Of a stretch of DNA of 64,000 nt, positions 34,708 through 44,966 are shown one piece after another. The notes under the pieces are model-generated. The model had not been told where the DNA came from. It ran no database searches and worked only from the letters and a program-made list of their open reading frames with translations. Position numbers and translations under genes: made by a program. This DNA comes from Tricholoma matsutake (lineage: Eukaryota > Basidiomycota > Agaricomycetes > Agaricales > Tricholomataceae): positions 4,464,001 through 4,528,000 of the forward strand of contig AP026539.1 in the NCBI GenBank assembly GCA_026075535.2, given 5' to 3'. Each line of letters begins with the position of its first letter. Positions within the stretch are counted from its first letter, which is position 1.

Positions 34708-36331
34708 TAGTGTTTAAAGGTCCGGTCCAATGGACCGGAAAAAAAACTGCAACCTAACCGAACCCAACTGAATGCAACTGAACCATCGGTTGCAGTTGCT
34801 TGGTTTCAGGGGGCAGTTGGGTTGCCAGTTGCCTCTATTTCAGAATACTCAAAAACCGTTTGAAAACTGCTTGCAATTGGTTGTGACCGGTCTTCTTACA
34901 GTTCTACATATCCCATACTACTTAAGTAAATTTATGTACTGTATTTGAAAAAATATAACTAATGTAGTCTACTTGTACTTATATTTACGGTATACAAAAG
35001 GGCAATGTGAACCCAGGGCAAAAAGAGCTTGTTTCACGAGTCCTTATATACCCCGTGGCTGTGCACAGACCATTTGGTTGTGCTTGTGCTCCCCAAAAAG
35101 AAAGTGGCACCACTTTCTAAACAACTCCCATGACCACGAATGACCCACAACGCCGTGTCATCCCTACCATCTACACCTCCTACCTCAAAATACTGTGCTG
35201 GATTACTAGAAAGTGGGCCCAGACAACACGCTAGTCATTGTTTGGGCCCTCAGGTATGTTTTTTTCATTCTTAAATCATTCTTTTTGGCTAACTAATACT
35301 CTTCCTTTTCAGATTCTAACCTTTTGATGACAACGTCGGGCCCACCACCCCATGCTCCCACGATGCAATGCCACTGCCAATGCCAGTCGATGCCAACAGC
35401 GACAACAACAACAACATGGATGTGTCATCATCACCACCCCCGCGGGCCCAAACGATGATGAATGTCGTTTGGGCCATATGGTATGTTTTTTATGATTCAT
35501 TTCTTACTATGAACTAACTTTCTTTTTCTTTTTATGTTTTTCCTGTTGATAACAACATTGTGTGGCCCCCAAGTACACCCCCTCCATCACCGTTCCCTGG
35601 CCCTATGCCACCGCTGTGAGCATCTGCTCGCAGGGCCGCAACAGGCCCTGTTTCTTGACAACAATGCCACACAAATGCCATGTCACATAGCGCTGCCACC
35701 CCGCCTGCGAGCCACTGCTCGTAGGGGGTGATGGTGGTGCTGACTGACAACACAGATGGGTGGGGGTAACGAACGACAGCACAAAGATGGAACGGGGGGA
35801 CATCAAACTACAACGTGAACATGAACGACTGGGGACAACATATAACAGGGACAGCGAATGGGGAGGATGATGAATGCAGGGATGATGGACAACAGGGATG
35901 ACGATGGGAAACAATGGTGGGGATGCCGACATGGCATCAGGGGGGGTGCAACAACACGACAATGAATGGCAGTGACAATGACAACAAATGCAGGGCAACC
36001 ACAATGACAATGAATGCGGGGGATGACCCTACCCATGCTGCCAACACAAGAGTGGCATCGTTTTTTTAGGTTTTCTTTTTCTTTCGTCTTATTTTCTTAT
36101 TTTCGCTCTCTGAATGACCCCCCACTGCTGTGAGCACCTGCTCGCAGGGTGTGTTGTAATTAGTTGTATTTAATATATAGTAAAATTAAAATATGTATCG
36201 AAAATTGCTGGAAAAACCAGTGGCAACCGGTTGCAGTTGCCCTAAGTTGGGCACCAGTTGCAACTGGTTGCGGTTGCTGGTTGCCCATCTTGGGGTCGAA
36301 AAACTGGACCGAACTGGACCTTAAAATACTA
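34708..36331. mobile_element. N4, non-autonomous hAT-like element in Copia-1 pol
   Basis: A perfect 8-bp target duplication CTTCTTTC lies at 34700-34707 and 36332-36339. Termini are TAGTGTTTAAAGGTCC and, as the reverse complement of the right end, TAGTATTTTAAGGTCC; TAGTG fits the hAT YARNG rule. Subterminal regions repeat GCAACTG/GGTTGCAGTTGC. The interior has two GGGCCC...TTTGGGCC palindromes (35213-35249, 35444-35476), each followed by an intron-like donor, and GAGCA-NN-TGCTC hairpins at about 35610, 35705 and 36135. No transposase is encoded. Confidence 0.88.
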
Positions 36332-36339
36332 CTTCTTTC

Positions 36340-37367
36340 TGACCAAACTGTTCCACTATTTTGTCAATAAGAGCAGTCTGTGAAAGTGCAACAGTACACA
36401 TGTCTCGGTTCCATGAGACAGCAATACCCATAATAAAATGTGCCATCCCCAATTTGGAGATAGTCCATACTTCGCGCATCTGGCTCCTTTTTGTCCTTGG
36501 GGTTAGATAGTCATCGACATGGACAGCAGCAATAATTGTACCAGTGTCAGTTTTATGGTAATAGATACAGGACTCGCATGAGAGGCAGGTGAATCCCCAA
36601 TTTAGCATCTGCATGTTTAGGGTCTGATTCCAAATGTGCCCACTCTGTTTCATACCATATAAGCCGCACTGTAGTTGCCAAACCCAGTCCTCCTTGCCCT
36701 GCTCCTCGAAACCAGCAGGCTGCTGCATATATTGAATTTCATCGTCCGGAAGTAAGCCGTAAAGAAAGGCTGTCTTTATGTCGACCTGTTGTGCGTCCCA
36801 GCCAAGTGAGGCGGCTATGTGTAAGAGAATCCACCATGATTCCATGTGCGCAGTCGGTGAGGTAGTTTTGGTGTAGTCCCTGCCATAAATTTGTTCATTT
36901 CCTCTGAAGACTAGGTGTACCTTCCATCTAATAGGGGTACCTGCCTCATTGCGCTTAATGTGGAAAATCAGTCTCCCACGCCTAATACGTTTCCCTAGTG
37001 GAACCTCTGATTTAGGTATTAGTTTGTATACCCCCATTTCTTTCAATGAGTTCAATTCCTCCAGATATCCATGCTCCCATCGTGTTGCATCAACAGATCT
37101 TCTGGCTTAATCCCATGTTTTTGGCTCATCCTCAAATTGAAGTGACTCCGGATCAAAATCTACCATTTCCGAAATCAGGGCCTGAAATTGATGCACTTGA
37201 TCGCCCAAATCAAGATTATGAAATGATTGTTGGAGTTCTTCCATGACATCACGATCATGATCAGAGGATTGATCCGTAATGTGATCCGATCGTGCAGCCA
37301 CAATAGCAGCCCGATGCTCCTGCCGCACCTCCTTTACACGCACAGTGCTCTCCAAGGATTCTTGCAC
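36340..37367 (-). pseudogene. Copia-1 reverse transcriptase
   Basis: Reading the minus strand: an acidic linker (FDPESLQFEDEPKTW near 37140), ELNSLKEMGVYKLIPKSEVP (37055), KVHLVFRGNEQIYGRDYTKTTSPTAHMES (36930-36850), DAQQVDIKTAFLYGLLPDDEIQYMQQP (36800-36730), GLYGMKQSGHIWNQ (36670), and AVHVDDYL (36515), whose VDD box holds the catalytic Asp pair. The segment 36321-37055 is open, with a frame change just upstream of it. N4 interrupts the gene at 36339, directly after EQFGQKE. Confidence 0.88.
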
Positions 37368-37439
37368 TGCAGCTGCTGTTCTAGTAATAGCAGGGCCACC
37401 ATTGGGGTTTTTGTCTGTGGGTATTAGAACACGGGTAGA

Positions 37440-38857
37440 TCAACAAATAGGCTGGGCGACGGGTGGTGGTGGTGGTGTTGTGAAACTATTAGAGGGCGCA
37501 TCAGGGAGAGTGAATTCATGAGAAGACTCAACATCATTGTCTTGCTGTAAAATAGGACCAAGGAATGTGGGTAGACTACCACTGGACCCAATATTATCAT
37601 CCTCCCCTAATTCATCGATTGAAGGTGGTGAATAGCCTTCATGGCTCTCAAGAAAGCAGACATGATATGAAATATGAACCTTACGCGTTGCACGGTTATA
37701 ACAGCGATATGCTTTTGATTTTGGCTCATAGCCTATCAAGACGCATTTGATGGATCGTTCAAGTATCTTGGGATTATCCTTTCCTGGGATAAGCACAAAT
37801 GCCCTGCAACCTATCTCCCGAAGATAAGAATAATCAGGTTTTCTCTTGTACCATAATTCCCAAGGTGTTAGGCTTGCTAGTGAATGGGTCATAGTCTTGG
37901 TGTGCAAGTGGGCAGCTGTGAGGTAGAACTCGTCCCACAAATAAGCTGGCAGACCAGCATATATTCGCATAGTGCACACTTTAGCCATAAGCATCCTATG
38001 CATTTGCTCAACACGGCCTAGTGAGCCGAGGTGTGAGGTGCCGTGAAACACTGATCAATACCACGAGTCTTCAACCACTCCTTCATTTCGTGCGATTTAA
38101 GTTCACCGTTATTGGTGATATAGGTCCCGACTTTGAGGCCGGTTTCATTCTCCCAGGCAAGTTCCCAAGCTTTAAGTTCCATGAAAGCATCATCTTTATT
38201 TTGCAATGGTATAGACCATGGGAATGAGGTGTAGTCATCTACTATATCCATGATATAACAGTTCCCCGCATGCAACGTTGCTGAATGTGGTCCAGATAGA
38301 TCCACCCACACCTTTTCCAGCTTCCTTGTCGCCTTATGGCCTGGTCCCTCCTGATGTTTCTTGGGGACTGGAGACTTGGTCTGCTTGCCAAGGACACAGG
38401 AATCACATTTAGGTAATTTTTGCAATGAAGCAAGCGGCGCACCAGTGAAAGCGCCCTTCTAGGCCATATCCCAGAGTGCCTGGTAATTTGTGTGACCCAG
38501 ATGACAATGCCATGTCTTGAGAGTAGGGGTCTTGTGAACCATTAGCGCGTGATCAGCCTGGGCCGATGCAATGTTGAGCATGTAAAGCTTTCTAGATATG
38601 CACAATCCACGAGCTATGAAGGCCCCAGAGGATTTATCAGTGAACCAGCATGTGTTACTGTCAAAATGTGTGACAGCGTTAGAGTCGTCGGCCAGCATGC
38701 CCACTGAGATCAGCCAAACTGCCGATTTTGGGATGTAGAGGGCATTACGTAAAATAATTGATGCGCCCTGGGCTATTCTTAGCTGTATATCACCAACACT
38801 GACAGCATCAGTAGATAACCACCGACACCTCTGACAGAGCGAGGTGAAATGGGTCAT
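37440..38857 (-). pseudogene. Copia-1 pre-integrase and integrase
   Basis: The pre-integrase zinc motif reads WHCHLGHTNYQALWDM near 38500 and CDSCVLGKQTKSPVP near 38400. The integrase core follows: VWVDLSGPHSATLHAGNCYIMDIVDDYT (first Asp, 38320-38240), TYITNNGELKS where the second Asp is Asn (near 38110), then QMHRMLMAKVCTMRIYAGLPAYLWDE with the expected Glu region degraded (near 38000). The C-terminal part reads LTPWELWYKRKPDYSYLREIGCRAFVLIPG (37860). A frameshift near 38045 and a TAG at 38459-38461 separate the parts. Confidence 0.85.
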
Positions 38858-40065
38858 AAGGTGAGGAAGTCAGACTTGTCAGAGGATATATGTACTGTAG
38901 CCCCAGAGTTAATAATAAAGGGGAGAGCATCTAAGGTGATGCGTAAGCGACAAGTCTGTGAAAGGGGTTCCACAGTGAGCGCATTGTCAGGGATGGGTGA
39001 TGTATGGTGTTTCCAGTCCACTGTAGTGGTGAGCTCCTCCTCCACAGCAACCCATCCTTCATATTCCAGCACGTCCAAAGGGTCTAAAGGCAGCGGGTCA
39101 TGAGCAAGCCCAGCAAATTCTGGTGCAGGTGGGGTAGGAATATCAGGGTCAACCATGACAGTGAAGGCATGACCATTAATGTCCTTCACAGTAATAGGAA
39201 CCTTCGTAGTGCCAGCCGGTAAGGATTTCTTCTCACGGGCGGCCCTGCAAGCAGCGATCGACTCCTCGAGTGATTTCCCAGCCATACCACCACCAGGTTT
39301 AATGCAATATTGTTTCATGTGGCCAAGTTTCCCACAGTTAGTGTTGGTGCAGATTGGTGCATTAGGGAGCTTGGAAGATTTGGACTGTGCAGTAAAAGCA
39401 GCATGGTTTTTGGAACCACCACGCTGATCATTCTCAAGTAATGATTGTTCGTTCTCCAGAAATAATTTGATATCCTTTGAGCCATATGGAGCTGAGAGGG
39501 AAGAAGTGGCAATATCCCATGAAATAATGGAGCAAGCATGTGGAAAATTATCACTAAGGGAATTAAGGAGAGCGATGCAACAAAGAAAATTGGCCTGTAT
39601 ATCACCCATGGCAAAAGCATGTTCAATTAATGCGCAAATCTTTTCTGCCATCTCGGGGAGTGGTGTGTCCTTCGTACACTGGATGGAAAGTGCTTGTTGT
39701 AAGAGCTGGACCTGCCAAATGGGGCCTTCCTTCTGGTGATGGTCCTGGAGAATTTTCCAGTTTGCATCAGGGCCTACTTTAATGTCCAGGAATTTATGCT
39801 CAGACGGAGAGACACTGGATGCAATAAACGCATATGCGAGGCGGGAATTTGCCTTCCAGTTGGCAAGCGCTCAGAGTTTGGTAGAAGTGGGCTCAGGTAT
39901 TCTGCCCATAACATACTCATAAAGGCCGTTTAATGATAAAGCAATAATAATCTCCTTGCACCATTCTTTGTAATTTGATTTAAGTTTGTCGAGCTTCTCC
40001 CCGGTATATTGCACAGAAAGTTTGATAGGGGAAACGGACGGGGGATCAACAGTATTGGTACCCAT
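38854..40065 (-). pseudogene. Copia-1 gag and protease
   Basis: Starts MGTNTVDPPSVSPIKLSVQYTG at 40065. The capsid region (KLDKLKSNYKEWCKEIIIALS, then ILQDHHQKEG, IEHAFAMGDIQ) is followed by a CX2-type Cys/His element (CTNTNCGKLGHMKQYC near 39330), which looks like a zinc knuckle, and by the retropepsin (LPFIINSGATVHISSDKSDF near 38900). The usual D-S/T-G-A active site is NSGA here. One in-frame TGA at 39871-39873 interrupts gag. The frame changes at about 38857. Confidence 0.85.
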
Positions 40066-40263
40066 GATAGAAAACCGAGGTCAGTGGATGACGAGTGTGC
40101 AAAGGGAGATGAGAGAGACGCAATGGTAGAGCAGCCGGGTCTGTGAAAGACAAAGGAATTGATCCGAGATCAAAAATGATCAGGGAAATGGATCAGAAGG
40201 TATGACGAAGCAGAATGTCGAGTGGCTAGGATACTTTCTCCTGTTGTTGAAAGACGATGAGAA

Positions 40264-40275
40264 TGGCCCATAACC
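40264..40275 (-). promoter_or_regulatory. Copia-1 primer-binding site (initiator tRNA-Met half-molecule type)
   Basis: GGTTATGGGCCA on the minus strand abuts the inner end of the 5' LTR. Its first 11 bases are those expected to pair with the anticodon-side end of the 5' half of initiator tRNA-Met (…GGGCCCAUAACC), the primer known for Drosophila copia. Confidence 0.75.
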
Positions 40276-40620
40276 TGTAGAAAGTGAATCCTAGTATAAA
40301 CAACTCAGTCTCTGGATAAGTGACTCTATTAATCTGTACTATACCTAGTATAAACAACTGTTGTAGTAGAGTAAGTATGTGTCAATAAATATGTATAGTA
40401 AATATAGCTCACCTCAGTCTCTGGATAAGTGACTGAGGTGATAAAGTAAACTACTGAAGATATATATATGTGTAATGCATAACAAAAGGATGTGTGTCAA
40501 AGGAAAAGAGACAAGGGGAAACTTAAACACGAGCCAACCACACGGATCAAAGGGAATGCTAAAATAGCACATGCATCAAACACATCAAAAGCATTATGGA
40601 CTCATGGTGCAATTCCAACA
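40276..40620 (-). repeat. Copia-1 5' LTR
   Basis: 345 bp, followed by the GAGCC target duplication at 40621. It contains a repeated CTCAGTCTCTGGATAAGTGACT block (two copies about 120 bp apart, cited in part). Confidence 0.93.
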
Positions 40621-40625
40621 GAGCC

Positions 40626-41525
40626 AAAGCACAGTGGAAAGGAGATTGCGCTGAGCATTGGTGAGCTTTGATGTGGTGGACAACAATGCTCTCAACACGT
40701 AACACATGCTATTGTGCTATATTATGTACACAGGCTGCTGCCTAAGCAATGCCTGCCGCAAACATGTCTGCAAACAACACCTGCAGTAGGACCCTCACTT
40801 GGGACAGATCACATGATTTCATTGCAAACTTTGTTGAAGTCCCTGGTGGGTACGTATGAGGGGGTATAGGTTGTGAAACCAGTGCATGGGAGGTATTTAT
40901 AGTAATACATGTTATTTGAATACTAAGGATTTACATGAAGCTAAAAACAATATATGTCATTTGAATACTAAGGACCTGGTTGTCATTGTGTTCTTCATCA
41001 TCCCATCATCATTGCATCATCATTGCTCTGTCATTCACCCTGATTGCAAGGGCTCACAGCAGTGGTGTGGGGGTGTCATGGTGGTTCATCTGTTTGGTCC
41101 CTGCTGTCCCATTGTTGTCCAGTACCTAAAAAAGTTCATCCCCATTGTGGTTCCTGCTCCTGTCGTCCCCTGCCCATCATCCCTCGTTGTTGCCTGTTAG
41201 CACCCGCGATCCACCCTGTGAGCAGGGGCTCGCAGCGGTGGTGTGGGGTACCAGGGTTGAGCATGGGGTGTCCTAGGGTGGGTCCATAATTATAACATAT
41301 TCATAACCTAAAATATAGTTGGTTAGCAAAAAGAAATACAAAGAAAAAAGAAAAAAACTTACCTAGGCCCCAAATGACAATACTTAGACATCTTTTGGGC
41401 CTGGTTTCTGTCTTTCTTCTTCATTGATTGGCGTGGGAGTGGCAGCTGTGGGTGATGATGGAGTGGTGGTGGTATAGGAAGGAGGAGGGAGGCGTCGTCA
41501 ATGTCCTAGGAGTGTAAAGACCTCA
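40626..41525. mobile_element. Remnant of an N2-end-type non-autonomous element
   Basis: The right end GGAGTGTAAAGACCTCA (41509-41525) is the reverse complement of the N2 left end (TGAGGTCTTTACACTCC). No matching left end is found, so the left part is truncated or the boundary is earlier. In reverse orientation it has a GGCCCAAAAG...TTTGGGGCC palindrome (about 41371-41401), an intron-like segment (about 41304-41364) and two GAGC..GCTC hairpins (41050, 41215). Confidence 0.6.
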
Positions 41526-41822
41526 AAGACAGGGAGATGTGGGGGAGAGTCTAGGCGAGGTGACACATTGACAACAGGTGCGACGACATGCCAAACGGCG
41601 AAACTTTCAAAATTTCAAGTGGAAAGCAACTGTTTGTTTACGCATCAATGGGAACCGTCATGTGATCTGTCCCAGTGAGGGGTACTGCTTGAGACTTCGC
41701 GAACGAACCTCCCGGCCGATCAGATTTCCTGGTTTTTAGATGTTTCTTGCCATCCTGAGTTCGAATCTGCAATCAGAATGGCCAAATTTTCAGCCAAACA
41801 CAAGATATCAAATTTGTTGTGT

Positions 41823-41934
41823 TTGTCTGTCCCCGACTGTAGCTGTAATTCAACGTGGGGAAAGTGACGATCATGTTTTGTCTGTCCCCGACTGTAGCTG
41901 TAATTCAACGTGGGGAAAGTGACGATCATGTTTT
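41823..41934. repeat. 56-bp tandem duplication
   Basis: Two adjacent identical copies contain CTGTCCCCGACTGTAGCTG and AACGTGGGGAAAGTGACG. CpGs are kept in both, unlike the transposon regions. The surrounding 41527-42109 shows no gene I can support. Confidence 0.9.
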
Positions 41935-42109
41935 AGCTTGATAATCTTCATGTGATTAACCCAAGCTTGGTTTGGAGCGCTTGCCCATTTCAGTGCTAAA
42001 CCAAACGCTAAAAATTTAATGATTTGATGGAGCAGACAAGACGATTTGCTCGTAATGTACAGGTATTTAAGTACTATGTTCCAGAATGACCACAATGACC
42101 TTCCTTCCA

Positions 42110-42708
42110 TTAATTCCAATTGCGAACGGCAATTTGAGCAAGTTCCTTCGTGAACTGATCACCATGAGCAGACATATCAAATGTGTCACCCCTCACAGGC
42201 TCTACCTTGGTCCCACTGTGCAGCAAAGTGTATATAGTAACCCAACGGCCCATGACAAGAAACCCACACACACACACACGAAGATTTTCTTCTCGTAGGG
42301 GATGTTCCGCCAATCGATTCATGTATGTCATAATCTGTGTATGTGCTTCTGACGCAGTCTCTTCGTCTCGTTTGACCTCTACCATGTGGTATCACCTTGA
42401 CGGTGACAAAATCAGGGAAAAATTTCTCAGCCTCCGCCCCAGCTACAATCTACATTGAGACTAACGCAATCACTTCAAGAACAGTAAAACTTACGAAGGT
42501 CCCTCGATTCATGCAGGGCTCCTGTGGATCCAAACGATATGTTTCCCAGATCTTCGTCAATCTCATCAGCTCCCATAGCCCTTCGAACGATAGCTTGAGG
42601 AATAGTCATGAATGGTCTTCGAGGAGGAAAGAGAGAGAATAAGAAGGTGTTTAAGGATCCATACAACTGGTTCTCGTAATGAACATCTGAGCTATATATA
42701 TGATCCAT
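42110..42708 (-). CDS. PD-(D/E)XK nuclease-like protein, two exons, possible frameshift
   Basis: The minus strand gives exon 1 from 42708 (MDHIYSSDVHYENQLYGSL, then FPPRRPFMTIPQAIVRRAMG, SFGSTGALHESRDL), an intron at about 42454-42498 (GTAAGT...TGTAG), and exon 2 with EKFFPDFVTVKV followed by VEVKRDEETASEA, RLAEHPLREENLRV and ELAQIAVRNWN, ending at the TAA at 42110-42112. PDF plus EVKR at this spacing matches the catalytic pattern of the PD-(D/E)XK superfamily. Reading from PDF into EVKR needs a one-base frame change near 42390, so it is a pseudogene, has another small intron, or contains an error. It lies in the CpG-rich island. An in-frame Met within exon 1 (MTIPQAI) is an alternative start. 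Confidence 0.5.
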
Positions 42709-42900
42709 CGATCAATTTGAGTGATGAGATTCGCAAATGATGGCGGGGCTTCAGGCTGGCGGTAGATGAGTTGGTGCGTCGAGGGTAGCCATGTGATATG
42801 ATATGTCGGGGAATAGTAACCACGGCTCACTCGATGATATAGAATACTTTTGAATGCAACACAAATGCAACAACAATGCAAAGCGGTGAAACTTGAAGGG

Positions 42901-42922
42901 CACGTGACCGTGCTTATTTAAG
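42901..42922 (+). promoter_or_regulatory. Possible promoter of the 43027 gene
   Basis: A CACGTG palindrome (42901-42906) and TATTTAAG (42915-42922) lie about 105-125 bp before the ATG at 43027, between two divergent genes. Position is plausible for a fungal promoter, but both motifs occur by chance. Confidence 0.25.
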
Positions 42923-43026
42923 CAATCTCGGCCACAGTGACTACTGTTATTGTTTTTACCACACCTCTCTATTAATCATTCACTCGGTTAGTACTATCTT
43001 AGACCTGGTGATTTGGCGATCTCGCT

Positions 43027-43422
43027 ATGCAGAGCAGGTTTCTGTTCATGGACTCTGAACCAGACCTCTCGCGTCCTTCCACCATGAAGCGATATCCACG
43101 TCGCATACGAATGGGTGGCTTCTTGATGAATGTCGGAACCGCAACAGCATGGGCTTCGCGTTTAACGGGCAGAACCCTAGACCCCATCCGAAATAGTCCA
43201 ACCATCTACAATGTCATCTTACAAACAGTCAGACCATACCGAGTGAACTTTAAGCCTGTTGGAGAAGTTGCAGACGTCAGTTATATGGTCATTACTCAAT
43301 CTGCGTGGTTCAAGGGCTTTAAGGATATGGATCCATCGCTTATTCCACACTTCGAGGAGGGTGAACGAGAGGCCGTAGCTCGAAAGCTATTAGACGAACA
43401 AGGTGTGTGTGTTCTCTTATAA
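43027..43422 (+). CDS. Hypothetical protein, 131 aa
   Basis: An open frame from ATG 43027 (MQSRFLFMDSEPDLSRP) to the TAA at 43420-43422. The product is basic at the N-terminus, has a hydrophobic centre (GGFLMNVGTATAWASRL) and an acidic end (HFEEGEREAVARKLLDEQ). I do not recognise a family. Frequent intact CpGs, unlike the flanking elements, and a long frame without stops suggest a real host gene. It is divergent from the PD-(D/E)XK-like gene. The Met at 43048 would give a slightly shorter protein. Confidence 0.45.
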   Translation: MQSRFLFMDSEPDLSRPSTMKRYPRRIRMGGFLMNVGTATAWASRLTGRTLDPIRNSPTIYNVILQTVRPYRVNFKPVGEVADVSYMVITQSAWFKGFKDMDPSLIPHFEEGEREAVARKLLDEQGVCVLL

Positions 43423-44416
43423 TCTAGGATATAGCCTGAAACCTGTTCGGATAAGGTGTTTACGACTTTGAGTTCACCACCATACTCTGTTAATCAAAGC
43501 TACTATGTATGCTTCTTATGCGATAGGAAGTTATACCTATTCTTGTACTATAGTTAGCGAAGAGGAATGTGTCAGTTAGACTGGTGACCGATCCCTAGTA
43601 CATGAGCAAGCGTCGATACGAGGGAGTGGTCATGAGTCTATGTGTCAGTGCCGACACAGGTTTACGACAGTCTTGCTACCTTCTCCCTAAGCATACCAGC
43701 GTGTTGGAGGAATACCTGCAAAAATTGTTTAATACTTCAGTAATAGGTATAGCACCAAATCCTTCTTGACTCAACCCTCCTCACAACTAGTACTCACTCT
43801 CATGCTGTACTCAACTGTCCCAGCTAGAGAACTCCAATCTTCACCTCAGTCCTCTATCTGGCATCATGTGGAACATCTTTACATTCTGAGCAGTGAGTCA
43901 TAGTAAAAGTAGCAAAGCAGTAGCTAATCAAATTAAGAAGTTATTTCAGGTTCATGATTAGTGGGTCATCACGGCTGCAGCACCGGTGTCAGGCATAGCA
44001 TCAGGAAAACTACATGCACTTTTTCGAGTACTTTTTCAGCTTTTAAAAGTCAGAGAAGAGCAAAAAGTGCCAAAAAAAGTGTGAAAGTCATCTGGACTTT
44101 CACAAGCTATGTCAATTTGCTTGAAAAAGACATTTTTCTCTTTTGGAAGTAATGAAAGCCAAGAAAGACACAGATAAAGTCATGTAGAAAGACTGCTTCC
44201 AAGTACCTTATCTCATTGCACTTCATTGGTAGGAAGGAAACAATTGAATTAGATCAATGAATTACTATACATGCCAGTAGCTAGATGACTACAAAATGCA
44301 GCCACAGCCATCCCTTGAAAGCCCTACTGGTATCACTTCACAAGGGTCAATGGCAACTCCCCATCATCCTCAGTCATCCCTGTCAGTGATAGTTACCTCC
44401 CATTTCGTTAATAGTG
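43423..44416. other. Intergenic; no gene recognised
   Basis: CpG remains moderately frequent to about 43650. A hairpin-prone AT-rich stretch with GTGAAAGTC..GACTTTCAC lies near 44078-44102 and may belong to a small MITE, but no flanking duplication is seen. Confidence 0.4.
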
Positions 44417-44421
44417 CAGCC

Positions 44422-44643
44422 TGTTGAGATCTACACCGTGAATACGCCCTTTGATGTGGCATGCTAATTATAGCACACAAAGTGATGCATATTTCCCCTT
44501 GTCCATATTCCTTTCTTACAGTTCCTTTATCACCTTTTCTATTGTCATACTCATATATATATCTTACAAGATAGATACAGACACCTCAGTCCATCATACA
44601 CAGACTGAGTTTATTTGTGTATTATCTAGGTTGGATCTCTATA
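44422..44643 (+). repeat. Copia-2 5' LTR (118 bp shorter)
   Basis: It matches the 3' LTR except for three CpG-site differences and one missing 118-bp block, which in the 3' LTR lies between two copies of AGTCCATCATACACAGACTG. Confidence 0.92.
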
Positions 44644-44655
44644 GGTTATGGGCCA
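44644..44655 (+). promoter_or_regulatory. Copia-2 primer-binding site (initiator tRNA-Met half-molecule type)
   Basis: GGTTATGGGCCA directly after the 5' LTR, identical to the Copia-1 site. Confidence 0.75.
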
Positions 44656-44774
44656 CTTCTGTCATGTGTAGTGACGATAGATATCTTGCCAAAACCACTT
44701 GACCACCCTGTGCCTTGTCACGTGTTTCTTCGATCGAAATTATCCAATCAATATCTTATCTTATCAGAATACGT

Positions 44775-44966
44775 CATACTGCACGTGTTAGATCTCTTTG
44801 TGTCCTCCTCGAATTAAACCTCACTCTTGTCTACCCTCTCTCTTTTTTTTTACCTGCCAAAATGACTGGTCATACCGCGCGTGTTAGATCTCTTTGTGTC
44901 CTCCTCGAATTAAACCTCACTCTTGTCTACCCTCTCTCTCTTTTTTTACCTGCCAAAATGACTGCA
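44775..44966 (+). repeat. 96-bp tandem duplication in the Copia-2 leader
   Basis: The block from CATACTGCACGTG to AAAATGACTG occurs twice in tandem. Each copy ends in an ATG (44862 and 44958), and because 96 is a multiple of three both ATGs share a frame. The downstream one is followed by gag-like residues (MTAPMEPHPPSIS). Confidence 0.9.

Larger units (their letters stand above)
33564..40620 (-). mobile_element. Copia-1 LTR retrotransposon
   Basis: Identical-length 345-bp LTRs (33564-33908, 40276-40620) run TGTAGAAAG...ATTCCAACA. The target duplication GAGCC is perfect (33559-33563 and 40621-40625). The internal region has, on the minus strand, the primer-binding site, gag, protease, integrase, RT and RNase H in Copia order, and a purine tract (AGTGAGGAGGAG) beside the 3' LTR. 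Gag-pol is broken by frameshifts and stops and by DNA element N4. The LTRs differ at 12 of 345 positions, all explained by CpG change. Confidence 0.93.

Noticed and set aside
41740..41922. Short frames across the 56-bp tandem duplication
   Set aside because: They are repeated by the duplication itself and show no gene structure.
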